A stretch of DNA of 64,000 nt from Neostapfia colusana (GCA_030760725.1 JASWHV010000019.1:35467944-35531943); one strand, 5' to 3'; positions 21,341 to 32,973 are shown, counted from the stretch's first letter. A program made the numbers and translations. The notes: generated from the letters alone by a model not told the origin.

Positions 21341-22285
21341 CTACTCGGAGTAGAACTCGACCTCCTGTGGGTCGTCCTCCTCCGGTACCTCTGCTGGTGG
21401 CTCGGGGTCTACCACCTCTTCTCCCATTCCAGGTTCTCCCATGGCTGGAAGACCCAAGACTACCGGTACGCCCAATACCGGGGGCACGAGGTCCTGCAAT
21501 GCATGCACCTCGTCCATAGCCTGGTTGTAGTCCTCTTCCCAGCCTTGTCCTTCCTCAATAGCGTCGTCCCGCTCTTGAGCAATGTCCTCATTCTGCTGGG
21601 TTAGGGTCTGCACCAGCTCTTGCAACGCCGCAATGTCAACACGGCTCTTCTTCTTTGCCTTCTTCAGACGACGCAACTGATTGTGTTGTTCATTCAGTCG
21701 CTTGATCGTCGGAAGGAGCACATTGCGGAGTGCACTGTGAGCACTCTCAAAATGATCTCCACGGCTTGTGCTCTCCTTGAGCTTGGTGGCGAGATGCTCC
21801 GTATGAACAGCTTGGCTGTCCATCACAGCGTTTCCCGCCCTCATTTGGAGGCTGAGATTTGCCTCCGCGGGGTTGTACCTTGGGCAACTCGGGTTTGTTG
21901 CCTCTAGGTACCTCTCTTCCCACACATGCTGAGCTCGTCCCTCCACCGGAACGAGTGCGTATGGAGTTCCCTCCATAGCCTGTACGTGTAGTTGGCAGAA
22001 ACGTGACATAGTGTCACGGGCTGCCACTTGCCACATCCCTTCCGGTTGTCTTCCTCTCACCGTGACGGTGAATGGCACCCAACCGGGTGGCGTAGGCCCT
22101 GCAGGAACCTCGACATGGATCGTCCACGTCTTGTTCCCCTCTTCGCCTTCTTCCTTGGCGAAGTATTGCGGCATCTGGTTGTACCCGAAATATTGGAGCA
22201 TTAGCCACAATGCTCCCGGGTAGCCGCTACGGTCAGAGCAGTGGGAAACTACCCACCCGTTCTCCAACCGTTTATCTGCTGCCAT
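21341..22285 (-). CDS. ORF-X of element C: intact 314-codon protein upstream of gag
   Basis: Same architecture as the element A copy: an N-terminal domain (11-101) with a dsRNA-binding-like order of conserved aromatic and Gly residues, a linker with H-V-W-E-E-R-Y-L, a basic coiled coil (about 185-266, K-K-A-K-K-K-S-R near 208), a Pro/Val hinge, and an acidic tail ending E-V-E-F-Y-S-E. Over the first 220 codons I count about 11 synonymous and 9 replacement differences against A. That is a higher synonymous share than free drift would give. The start is fixed by the ATG directly after TTTTTACAG. The stop lies 272 bp before gag. It would need its own mRNA, a spliced mRNA or leaky scanning to be translated besides gag. 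No named family recognised. Confidence 0.86.
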   Translation of the reverse strand: MAADKRLENGWVVSHCSDRSGYPGALWLMLQYFGYNQMPQYFAKEEGEEGNKTWTIHVEVPAGPTPPGWVPFTVTVRGRQPEGMWQVAARDTMSRFCQLHVQAMEGTPYALVPVEGRAQHVWEERYLEATNPSCPRYNPAEANLSLQMRAGNAVMDSQAVHTEHLATKLKESTSRGDHFESAHSALRNVLLPTIKRLNEQHNQLRRLKKAKKKSRVDIAALQELVQTLTQQNEDIAQERDDAIEEGQGWEEDYNQAMDEVHALQDLVPPVLGVPVVLGLPAMGEPGMGEEVVDPEPPAEVPEEDDPQEVEFYSE

Positions 22286-23770
22286 CTGTAAAAATATATT
22301 TGAGAAATGTCAAATATTTATTTAAACAGTAAACCATTGAGTTATAACATAAGATATGTCATTGAACCCTTAACACTTGGAAACATAGTTCAAATTTTTA
22401 AACAAATTTGACTGCTGATCTGCTGTTCCCATGACAGCCCTGACCAGTTTCCATAACAATCTGATTTAGGCCAGGTTAAAAGCAAAACCAGTCCTGGAGC
22501 TCAACATCAAAGTTAAAGTTAACTTCAATAGCTTTCCAGAAAGTATTTGGTTGGCCTAAGATCTGCTCTGGTTCAAAAGTTATGAGATGTCAAAGTTAAC
22601 AGAATTTCTGGAAACAATTGGACAGCACCTCCCTGCCTTAGGTACTGATTTGATCCAAGAATTCCAGTTAATTCTGTTCCTAATCTGACAAAACTTTCTG
22701 TTACAAAGTTGTAACCCATCTCATAAGCTTCCCAGAACCACCTTATTTTCTATTTTTGGATTTTTATGCAGGAAGTTATGCTTAATTTACAGAGAGTCTA
22801 CAGAGAGTCTTTGCTCCGTCCTGTTTTCTGGACAGTTTCAACTCTACTGCATTTTTCGAGTGGTTAAGGGATGAAACACCTCTGGAACTCAACAGAAAAG
22901 TTGTAAAGCTCCTCCAAAGCTTTCCAGAAATGTATCATACGACCCCAACCTCGAAAGAACTCAACCTCTAACCTCTGATTAACTTCAGCCTTGATTTAGC
23001 TGAAAACAGAGTGCTCTGTCCTTAACATCCTATAAGTTGAAAACTTATTAACTTTGAATATCCTGTTCAAGGGAAGGAGTTACATCAAGTTTTACTACTT
23101 TGGATCAAAACCTTCAAGTTTTTAAATGAAGTTGTTCATTTAGTTGGGTGTGACGTCGAGGCGTCACCAGATTATGTCGGTACTACGTCCTCACAAAGGA
23201 AAAACCTATACCGGATTTAGCCGGCTTCGTTAGTTCAGTGGCACTACTCGTCACTCGCACACGGATGCTACACGTCTACCGTTTCGTGGTAAGGCTACCT
23301 GCAGAAACTCAAACAATCATCAGACTCGGCTGCACACCGAGCCCGGAATCCATACAGTTTGTACACCCGGCCGTCATCACTCGCCCGGATGTTCTCAAGC
23401 CAAACACGCCTTGAGTTACGTGTTCACGTTTCAGACCACGTGACGTGGTCTCCCATGTTGCACCACGCACGCCAGGGACAGACGTTGCTCGAATACCCCA
23501 AACGACATGAAGAGTCGTAGAGGATATCAAAGCGGGTCGGGTTACCTGCCACCCGTGGGGCTCCACCCTTCAGCTTGTGCGCACTGGTGGACAGCGCTTA
23601 CGTGCACCCCCCAAGACATGAACGTCCCGAGATGCACGATTTTCCGACATAACAAATAGGTTACTAAGCCACTTTCTATATACTAATAACATCCTTATAC
23701 GGGCTACTAACTCGTTCCTCACTGGATTTTTGAAAAAGAAGACCTTTGTACTGTGTTAAACCTCAAGCGA
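22286..23770 (-). other. Untranslated leader of element C
   Basis: Collinear with the leaders of A and B. It is AT-rich and ends in ACAG at the ORF-X start. No conserved reading frame seen. Confidence 0.75.
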
Positions 23771-23782
23771 GCTCTGATACCA
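23771..23782 (-). promoter_or_regulatory. Primer-binding site of element C
   Basis: TGGTATCAGAGC on minus, three bases from the LTR edge at 23786. Confidence 0.95.
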
Positions 23783-24983
23783 CGCTGACACGACCCCACT
23801 GGTCCTGTCGAGCCAGGATCACGCTGAGGGGTGCTGCGTTGCACAACACCGTATAACACACGTCAAAGGTACAAAGCGGAAGCGGAAGCTTTACTACATA
23901 AACAAGTTTATTAACATGTTTACATCAAAATAAGTTTAGTCCACACTCGCGGGCGTAGACTAAGCATCAAGTGCACGTTCAGCCCTCGAACGTGTCCTTG
24001 CTAGCACACTCGCACACTAACTCTGCGGCGTGCACGACTCCCACTCGACGGGGTTCCCCTCCTGGGGTTCCGTCTCCTCTTCGGGAGTCCCTTCCTCATA
24101 GAACCCTGCAAAAGCTTCAAACACAAGCAGTGAGCACGAAGGCTCAGCAAGTCTGACCCGTCTCACCTAAACATGAAACTTCTATATGAGGGTGATGGGT
24201 TGCATGAGGTAAAAATCATTTGCAAGGACTCGCCTAATTAGTAGAACCTTACTTTCAAGTTTTAGCAGCAGGTTGTGGAGAACTTCACGCTAAGGCACAT
24301 GAGAGAGCCGCAATCAAACAAGAAACGCATTTCTCTCATGTACTTTGCCCAAAGTTGAAAAGAACTTTAGTTAGCACTAAGCTACAACATATCATTAACA
24401 ATCAATATCCAACTTTCAATCAGCAACATTTTAACATGTAACTAGTCTGTTCTTTCTACGTCACGGTACAGTGAACAAGTGGTACTCACTGACCGCGAGG
24501 GACGGCGATTATAATCGATTTACACCTGCAGGGTTACCCGAACAACCCGTCACGTACGCCCGTACTCGATGTTGCCTACAACAACCATCACGGACGCCGT
24601 ACGCGACTACCTTTCACCCGTTAGCCAAATATTGAACCGGTCCCATCGTCCCGAGCAAGAGGTCCCTGCACACGCATCTCTGTGCCGCCAGCTGATTTAC
24701 ACCTCGAGCTCTCAACCTACCCTCTGAACGACGGGCAATGCCTCAATACCCAGCTACCCGAGTTACATCAGTTTCCCGGTTCCCATATAGCCGGTAGGTC
24801 TTCGGTACTGTTCTAGCTTGTTCAACAGGCCCGCACACGGCTCGGTCCTCAATCGACACAAGCGGAGCTACAGCACACAGGCCCCAAAGTCCTGCTGCCC
24901 TTACTCTCCGCTCGGTCTCATTTTCTTGCCATGTGTTTCATGTGCTATCTCTACCCGAGCAATGTGCCTCTAGCCTATTCTCG

Positions 24984-25003
24984 CGAGTAGTTCCAACTAC
25001 TCG
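24984..25003. promoter_or_regulatory. Conserved LTR hairpin, element C copy
   Basis: cgagtag, loop ttccaa, ctactcg. Same arms and loop as in element A. Confidence 0.7.
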
Positions 25004-25164
25004 ACTTGTACCGAATCCTACTCTATCCTAGCAATGCAGTGGCTAACGGGGTTTGCAATCCTAAACCCCAACCCATGGTTTTCTTGGCTATGCAGTGGGG
25101 TTTCCAAACAAGACTCTGATGCACAACATAAAGAAAACAAGTATGTGCTCAAAACAATAAAAAT

Positions 25165-25277
25165 TTATAAAATGGTTAATGCAAACCGGGGCTTGCCTTG
25201 CTGCTCTTGGTCGTAGGCTAGCTGTTCCTCCGGAGTAACGAAGTCTAGGACTTCGGGTTCCTCCTCGACCTTAGCGA
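25165..25277 (-). CDS. Short conserved coding exon in the element C LTR, with stop
   Basis: The exon begins after a T-rich tract ending TTCTTATCATGTAG. With two bases of a split codon it encodes 36 further residues and a TAA stop (25165-25167). It reads an acidic block (V-E-E-E-P-E-V-L-D-F), P-E-E-Q-L, a Gln-rich bridge, then G-K-P-R-F-A-L-T. An in-frame TAA lies upstream of the acceptor with no ATG between, so translation must enter from another exon. Against the element IV copy about 11 aligned codons differ only at the silent third base, and one whole codon is inserted. That pattern is a signature of coding DNA. Function unknown; it might be a peptide in its own right or an upstream reading frame in the genomic RNA. 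Confidence 0.6.
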
Positions 25278-27067
25278 CTACATGATAAGAACAATGTATG
25301 TATTAATTAAATGCTTTTATATTAACTTTGAAGTTGTGAAGTCTATAACCTTTACTAGATAGACCTAATGACTGTGAAACTTTTACTGTGGCTTGGTTAC
25401 AACCTAAACAGAGACTTGGTCAAGTTTTAGTTGCAGCAAAGCTCATTTGAGCCCTCCACAAATAATTATGTCCTTGACCTTAATTAAAGGCTTTTAGGGT
25501 GTTCTAGGTAGTTTCATGAAACAAACTATGACTTTCTGAAAACTAGATTTTCAGAGGGTTCTAATGGAATTGGTCTCACTTAATTTGGAAGTCTCTAACT
25601 AAAGATATGAGCTAAACAATTTCAGAGAAAATTCTGAAAATGTTTCTGAACATTTTCTATTTTCTCTGGAACAGTTTTACTAATCACACCATTAGGTGGA
25701 CTAAATGAGCTCAAATGGATCTGAAATTTCTATGGTAGCTCAATGATATTTTGGTGAACATCTCAGCAAAATTTCAGGATTTTCCGCCAAAGGATTCTCC
25801 AGTTAAAATTCCTAACAGTTTAAACATTAAGGAATTAATTCTGGAGAATTAGGGAATTTCATGAAGTGACACTTGATTTTCTGGAAAGTACTCAAAGAGC
25901 TGAATCCAGCAAAATTTGGTTCACTCAATTTGGAGCTTTCTAGCCAAAGTTATAAGGATTTGAAGTTTGAAGGAAATCTGAAAATCGGGGAAAAGTTTAA
26001 ACTCGCGCGTGGGCCCAGGGGACACGCGTCGCACGCCGAAGCGACAGCACACCGCGGCCCACAAGGCTTTTGCGCGCCAGCACACCCGATCCCGGCCGCA
26101 GCCGGATCCCGATTCAAAATATCGGCCGCTGACAGCTGGGGTCCACCCCCTTCTTCAACCTCGCGACACCCGCGCTCCGCCGCCGAGGGACCTCGCCGGA
26201 GAGCTCGCCGCCGGCTGCTGTACAGCTTCAAACTTCTTGATTCTGGCCGCCCCTGCCTACTTTTACTTGGGGAACATGATCCGAGGGTCAGCTGCTCATG
26301 ACAACGGCCGGAGCATGGTCGGCGACGAGCCGCCATATCGGAACGACTTCGGCCATGTCGGCTGATGCTCCTAGTGCCTCAGCTACTTGGGAAACCGGTC
26401 GGGGAGCATCAGTGGACCTCAGAGAAGGTCGACATGAACTCGGGGCAGCTCGGGGAAGGCCCGAAATAGGTCCTCACCGTGCGCCCGATACCCCCCGTGC
26501 GTTCCGCCATTAGTAGACCTTGAATTACGCCGGGCACAGAAGTTCTCCGGCCCAGAGTTGTGAAGGCAACTTGTGCGTCACCGTGTCTAGTTCGTGTGGG
26601 AGTGGCCTGAGGCCCTCTAATCCTTTCTAGAGCACGAATTAAACAGAATCGTACCCGAGGGTCGTTCTGCACACAGAAAGGGGAAAAATGGAAATTCGCC
26701 GCCGGTGAGCAACCACTCGAGCTGTGGCTCGGGGATGAGCAGCACCGATCACTTGCGCGTCCAAGGGTGCCTTGGCTCGGGCGTGACAACGCCCAGGTTG
26801 GGCTGTCCACGAGAGCCCGAGGTGCGGCGGTTTCCAGTTCCGAGTTTGATCTTTCGGCACAGCCGATATCACTCGGTTTCAATCGATTTCTATCAATGGG
26901 AAGGATGGAGGATGGTTGCTAGTACCTTGCTGGGACCTTGGAATGGAAAGAGGGAGCTGCGATCGGCTTGATCAAGCAGGAACTCGAGCGGCGGCGATGG
27001 CAGTGGGAAAAGCAGTCGCGCACGTCGGTAGCTCGGGGAAATGGTGACTGAGGCACGCCGGGGGGGA

Positions 27068-27076
27068 AATAAATAG
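27068..27076 (-). promoter_or_regulatory. Candidate TATA box of the element C LTR
   Basis: CTATTTATT on minus, flanked upstream by the same CCGGAGGCC-type GC sequence as in element A and lying about 270 bp before the CGTGGACAGC motif, as there. Confidence 0.35.
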
Positions 27077-28912
27077 CTCAGCCGGCTGGCCTCCGGCTTG
27101 GGGCACGCAGCAGGAGCTGGCGCCGGCCGGCCCCTTCGGTGGCGCGCGCGCACAACAGCCGGGAACCGACTGATCTGTGGTTCAGTCGGTTTGCTTTGAG
27201 GCTGAGGCTGACATGTGGGTCCCACTCCTCTTTTAACCTCTGAAATTTATTCCTAACAGCTGTGGTAAACAGTGAACCCTATTCTACCCTTGGCAACTCA
27301 AATTATTCACCCAAGAGCCATTTGAATTGATCAAAGTTCAAATGAGGTTTGGTTTGAATGAATTTCAGCACAAGTGCAGTTTGAAATTCAAATAAAGTTT
27401 GAATTTCTCCCCCTTAACTCATGTCAAGATCAACTCCAAATGGAGTGAAAATTGGTGTGTGAGCTCACAAAAATGTGCTGAGCAAGAATATGCCCTCCAC
27501 TTTTAAATTCAGTGGGTGAAAACAGTTTGAATTTGAATATGTTTTCAAACTGCCCCTTTCCTATCTACACCCAAGATGACCTCAAAAATGTTTTGAATTT
27601 GGGTGAAACTTGGCATGGACATCCTTAGCAAAGTGTAGGAGTTTTCATATGTCCAGCCCATCTATATCACATGTGGGAAGTACCACTTTTGCAATGTGTG
27701 AGTTTGTTCCCTAATGAGCATGTTGATAATTGTTACTTGCTCTTTATTTGTGTTCATCATTTTTCCTCAAATGAGGTGTGTGGTGTGGTGATGAACACTG
27801 CAAATGAGTGTCAAAAACTGAGGCCCTTACAAATACCAAAGTTTATTAAACTTCAGTATCTTTCCAATGCTTATTCATATGCCTCTAGATCATTTCTCGA
27901 TCAAAAGTTATGATTTTCCAAATTGATAGAAGACCTTGAAAAAATTTGCCAGCATCTCCTTTGTATGTGGCTAACTTTATCACAGTTGTATATGCAAATA
28001 CAATAAGAATATGAGCAATCTTTGAACTACAAAAATGTTGCACATATCATAACCTTTCCAATGGTGTATCATATGCTCCTTAGGGATTTTTCTAAGGAAA
28101 GTTATGGCTTAAAATTAGAAAGGTCCAGAGAGGTTTTGCTGATGTCCTTTGTTCTCGACAGTTTGCCTTCAACTGGACTTTTCACCAACTCAACGTGTGA
28201 TTTTGCTCTGGAGGTCTACAGGTAAGTTGTAGAGCACTTAAAAATATTTCCAGAACTGTATCGTACACCTTAATTGGGTAAAGCTACTCAGAGTTATGCT
28301 CTGTCAAACTCCAGCAAGAATTCCTGTCAGAAACAGAGCACTCTGTTTTTGAAATCTTTGAAGCCTAGTCATTCTCTCATTTGAATCTTAGCTCAAAATA
28401 AGAGCTCGGTAACTAATATTTGTTTCAAACTTCTATTTTTATTTGAAAGTTAGTTCATGAATCATTTCTTATTAGGGAAGAGATTATTAAGTGTAGTACG
28501 GTGTCGATGCACCGTAAGAACCATGTCGGTACTACGTTGCCTCACCAAATAAAATGCTTACGGGATTATACCGACATATCCGTATCATCGGTGGCACTAA
28601 AATGGTCACTCAACAAAAGTGTTCTACTCGTACTATGGTTTCGTGGTTAAACCTGCATAAATGACACAATCATCAGGTTCGGCTGACACCGAACCCGGTC
28701 CCAATACAGTTCGTACACCTGTCCGTCATCAGTCGCACAGGTGTTCTCAAGCCAAACATGCCTTGAGCTACATGTTCACGTTACTAACGACGTGACGGGG
28801 TCTCCCATACTTGCCTGTAGCACGCCAGGGAAGGGCCTAATACAATTTCCTCACTGTATCCTAAGTTTTTTGTCATAATACGATCCTTATTCCGTGCGCC
28901 ATTACCAATGCG

Positions 28913-28924
28913 GCTCTGATACCA
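28913..28924 (-). promoter_or_regulatory. Primer-binding site of element E
   Basis: TGGTATCAGAGC on minus, three bases from the LTR edge at 28928. Confidence 0.93.
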
Positions 28925-28927
28925 CAC

Positions 28928-30867
28928 TGCGGGGGACCCGGCTCATGTTACGGGGCTGTGCCGCTCGCCCGGGAATCGCATTGGATAGTGCCGTGTTATG
29001 CGGCACCCAACAACACACATATAAGGAAACTGTATTACATAAATCAAAAGCAGAAGCTTACAGCGGAAGACTAAAATCAACTCACATCGAATAACTAATG
29101 AGCACTCGAGAAGAGGTCCAGCCCGCGAACTCCTCTCGCGAGCAACACGAAGACATTGCAGCAGCTGAGTTCTCCATGTGTTAAATGACTCGGAAGTCTC
29201 CGAGTCTCACCGGACAACCTTCTTTATAAGCGTCAATGTTAACCTGCAAAACCACTCATATAGCAAGAGTGAGCACAAAGACTCAGCAAGACTTAACCAT
29301 CTCACCAAAGGCATGCAACTCTACATGAAGGTATCTTAAGACAATAAATAAGAAAGTTGCATAAAAACTCACCTACACGTTCTTTCTTAACTTTCAGATT
29401 TTAGCCATCACAGTAGTGAACTTGCGCCGAGCAACAATGGAAATCCACAATCAAACAAGAAATGCTTCATTCCAATGTTACTTGTCCCAAGGTGGAAATT
29501 AACTATAATTTCCTCTATCTCTACTTCATCCATGGTTTTCATGCTATTCGATTTATCATAACAGCAATTAAATTTTGCAAACTGTTATCACACAACTTGA
29601 TTACTACGTCACAATGCAGCGAGCAAGCGGTACTCATATCCGCGAGGGACGGGATTCGAATCAAACACTGCCCGGATAACTCGACACATACGCCCGCCTC
29701 TGAAGACCCAAATCTGGCGTCCTTCATTACGTCGTATGTGGCAACCTTTTGCAGGACACCAGACTGTAGAACCGATCGTGCCATCTAAAGCTCATAGGTC
29801 TAACGAGACGATGTGGTATGCCTCTACAATCCAGTTAACCTGGTACATCGGTTTCCTGGGTCCCATATAGCATTAAGCATCCGGTACACAACTCAATACT
29901 TGCTCACAGGGCCGCACACAGCTCGGTCCTTAACCGACACAGGCAGAGCTACTCGACCAAGACCTCGTCTTGTGGCTGCCTAACCCTCCTGCCCGGTCTC
30001 TTCTTTAGAAGCATAAACTTTAGTTTGCCTCTTTCAACCATACCCGTGTGATCCCGAACTATAGGTCGCGAGTAGATTCCAACTACTCGACTTCTACCGG
30101 ATGTCATAACCTAATTAGCATGGCATTTTTCTACAGCGGGGATATGTCTTCTACCCTTGAATCGAGGGTTTATTTGGTCATGGAGTTGGAGTATAATTCA
30201 TTCCTAACCTAGTGCACATACAAACTCTAAACCATAATAGTGCACAAAGTAAAACTTTATAAACAACTTAAATGCAAACTGGAGCTTGCCTTGGTTATGC
30301 AGGTGACTAAGTATATATTCAGTTAGTGATGACCACTTGAGGCTTGATCACTCGATCACCGCATCTTTGAAATCCCACTTTACTTCCTTCACATGTCCTC
30401 ATGTATATGCTACACGTTATGAATATGCACAAGTATTTAATTGTAAAGCTTTTGCTATAAGTTTAAAACAAGAACTCTGTTTGAGGCCCTGTTTGGCATG
30501 GCTTAAACTTGTTAAAAAAGCAGCTTGTATGAAAAGCTGGTGAAGAGCAGCTTAAACATATATCCTGCTTTTAGTTCATTCTGAGAAGCAGCTGAACTAA
30601 TAAGCAGCTGGAGAAGCTAACTGTTTGGTACACCCGCAGCTTATTTTTATAAAAAGCTGATTCAGAAGCTGTGCCAAACAGGACCTAAGAATTCAAAATG
30701 ACAATGGTGCTAGTGGTTGGGTTTGGGTTAAGTAAAGTGATCAAGTGCTATGTGTGCTTCCAAATTGTTGCATTATCCCCTAGAACTGTTGTATCACAAA
30801 GTACTGATCCAGAGCTCAAATTTATCTGAGAATTTTCCTGTGAGTTCCTTGTCACAAGAAGAACAAT
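28928..30867 (-). repeat. Partial 5' LTR of element E
   Basis: It contains the conserved hairpin (30069-30089) and the CGTGTAG acceptor-like site (exon side starts at 30409). The coding exon after it is diverged here. It is the inverted homologue of the 37.5-39.37 kb part of the solo LTR. It is interrupted by a MITE at 30485-30685. Confidence 0.85.
30485..30685. mobile_element. Tourist-like MITE (PIF/Harbinger type), 201 bp
   Basis: Terminal inverted repeats are ggccctgtttggca and tgccaaacaggacc, with the flanking 3-bp duplication TGA/TAA (a decayed TAA/TTA). The body is built around repeated aaaagctg/cagctt strings and has no coding capacity. The related LTR at 37.6 kb shows the empty site, a single TTA at 37619-37621 in otherwise matching sequence, which proves insertion and fixes the target duplication. 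Confidence 0.88.
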
Positions 30868-32255
30868 TGTAAAGGTCCCAAAAATGTGAATACAAAGAAA
30901 CTTTTGTTTGCAAAACTTGGTTTCATATGTATGAAATTTGGGACTTGTTAAAACCTTTTCCACATGTGATAACCCACATGAGAGCTCTCTTCACACAAGT
31001 TCAAATAATGGTTTGAAAACTTTGAACCCAAGAGGGGTCAAAAACCAAGATGGGAAGTTCCCATATGTGTGAGAAAGCTAAAGTCATATTTGGAACAAAA
31101 TTGTTCAAACTCAAAATTCAAATGAGAGCAACACAACGAATTTTAAAACTGTTGTGCTAAAAAGCTCATTTGCAACTCATTTTCCAAAATGGACTTTAAA
31201 TTGCAAAGAATTCAAATGCCCATTTGAATTTGGATGAAACTTGCCCAATTGTCCAAATGCATCTTAGATTTACAATTCCACAATTGAATTCCATCGTTTG
31301 CCAATTTGGGGAGATATTTTAGAGGATAAGGAGGCACTGAACTGTTGGACCCACATGTCAATGAGACAATTCAATTTGCAAAAAGATCTCAGAGTGTGGT
31401 CTCTGTTTTCGCTCTTCAGTCGGTTCACTCTCGGGCAGACCAAAGTCCTCGCCGTGTGACACCAAGCAGCGCCAAAGCCACCTCCTCCTTGATCGATTTG
31501 CGCTGGCAAGCTGCTCCTCCCCGCACACACGAGAACAGAAACACTGCCGAAGTTCGTTCGATCGCTCGGCCACACCATAGCCCGCGTTGAAACTTCGTCT
31601 GAGCAGCCAGACAACACCACAGACCCTCCCACAACATCCTCGCACCATTCTAACGTGAGCACAGCCTCCCCAAACCGAGAACGCCAAGTTCCCGCGGTGG
31701 CCGAAAGACACCGCCACGGACGGCTCTCGTGGACAGCCTCACCCGAGGCTTGTCACGGCCAAGATAGGCCACCGTTGGACACGCAAGGACTTCCTGCAGC
31801 TTCCATACGAGGCTCAGCTCTAGCCTTTGCTTCTTGCCGACGAATTTCAGAAATTCGCTCCGGTCGGTTCAAACCGAGGTTCGGGTAAGAATCTTTCAAA
31901 TTCTCGTGCCATATTTGTTTAGAGCTCTGAAAATTGCACACACATGATCTAGACTTGTTAGCGCACCTTTACTCTCCACGCCATAGCCTAAGATCGCCGG
32001 TGGAAGCTCTATTTGGAGGTTTTCCGATGACTGCACACAATTTCACATTCGGGCGCACGATGAACCCTACTTTGGAGCCATTTCTGAGCCGTTTCACCCT
32101 CATGCCAAGCTTTCCTAGCATCCACTGGTGCTTTAGAGCTTGGAAACTGAAGCTTAGAGGGCTTAGGGCCTCGGGGTAACGTCGCCGAAATCTTCCCGAG
32201 CCGCCGCACCGCCGCGCGCTAAGTTAGGGCTGACACCGGTCCGGGGAGACCACCC
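30868..32255 (+). repeat. Truncated plus-strand LTR (outer part only)
   Basis: It starts TGTAAAGGTCCCAAAA, matching the start of the solo LTR at 34324, and has its own GC-rich block (31400-32240) with the CGTGGACAGC motif (31728-31737). It ends without an LTR terminus at a junction around 32250-32300, where minus-oriented LTR sequence begins. It is inserted in the element E LTR; the 5 bases before it are ACAAT. The frame after GGACAG matches that of the element C LTR over 19 codons, including W-T-R-K. Confidence 0.75.
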
Positions 32256-32973
32256 AACATCTCATATTATCATTCCTCTGGCTTATTTTTCTTCTTACTA
32301 CGTCACAGAACAGTAAACAAGCGGTACTCAAATAACCACGAGGGACGGTGTTTGCAATCAGGAGACACCCGGATAACACGTCGCATACACCCACTTTCAG
32401 AAGCGTGATTCCACACCCCTTCCTACTCTGCTGTATGCATCAACCTTTCAAAGGCAACCCAAATACTGAACCGGTCCATCCGTAACGGGCAGGAGGTCCC
32501 CGCGTGGAGCGTGACTGTGCTCATCGGCAGATTTACACCTTGCCACCCTCAGCCCACTCTTATTTACAGTTGGGTAAGCCTCGGCACCCAGGTTAACCAA
32601 TAACATCGGTTTCCTGCTTATCTCAGTATGCCATCCGGTACTGTTCGATACTTGTTCATCAGGCCCGCACACGACTCGGTTCTCAATCGACACCAACAGG
32701 GCTACGCATGTGAGACCTCCGCTCACTGCTTCCTATCCCCCCTGCTGGGTCTCATTTTCTCCATTCTTAAGCCATTTTCTATTCTGACCAAACTGTGTGA
32801 TAAAACCTTACCTCGCGAGTAGAATCCAATTACTCGACTTCTACCGAGATCCTAAGCATATTAGCAGGGCCTTGTCTACTCGTCGAGTCTGTAAGCTACC
32901 CAACCCTTCATAGTATTTAAATGGTTATGCAAGTGGGGTTTCAATCACCCTAGCTCTAATGCAAGCATTCACC

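Larger units (their letters stand above)
17044..27831 (-). mobile_element. Element C: retrotransposon with intact gag-pol frame but no 3' end
   Basis: Retained from 5' to 3' on minus: a complete 5' LTR (27831-23786), primer site, leader, intact ORF-X, and intact gag-pol down to the end of the integrase core. The integrase C-terminus, chromodomain, polypurine tract and 3' LTR are missing, lost at a deletion junction with element B (17043-17048). The outer LTR end is exact and abuts the leader of a different element (E) at 27832. C was therefore inserted in E, with predicted target duplication AATAC. Confidence 0.9.
23786..27831 (-). repeat. 5' LTR of element C (4.05 kb, complete)
   Basis: TG...CA ends (TGTAAGGGCC at 27831, GTCGTGTCA at 23786, minus). 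It is collinear with the element A LTR except in the GC-rich block (about 26000-27180), which differs strongly, so the promoter region has turned over faster than the rest. It carries the hairpin (24984-25003), the short coding exon (25165-25277) and the CTATTTATT box (27068-27076). Confidence 0.92.
27832..30867 (-). mobile_element. Element E: 5' end fragment of another Ty3/gypsy family
   Basis: What remains is about 1.1 kb of leader (27832-28912), the primer site and the inner 1.9 kb of a 5' LTR. The leader resembles those of IV and V (for example the accaaagtt...cttcagtatc string). Its gag-pol should lie left of the C insertion. Its LTR starts TGCGGGGGACCC on +, unlike A-C and IV-V, and is related to the solo LTR at 34324-39371. 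It is cut at 30868 by the start of a plus-strand LTR. Confidence 0.82.

Noticed and set aside
28022..28225. 67-codon plus-strand frame in the element E leader
   Set aside because: Low-complexity, AT-rich, no homologous frame in the related leaders of IV and V.
30337..30543. 68-codon plus-strand frame ending in the MITE
   Set aside because: It crosses the MITE border, so it cannot be an ancestral gene.
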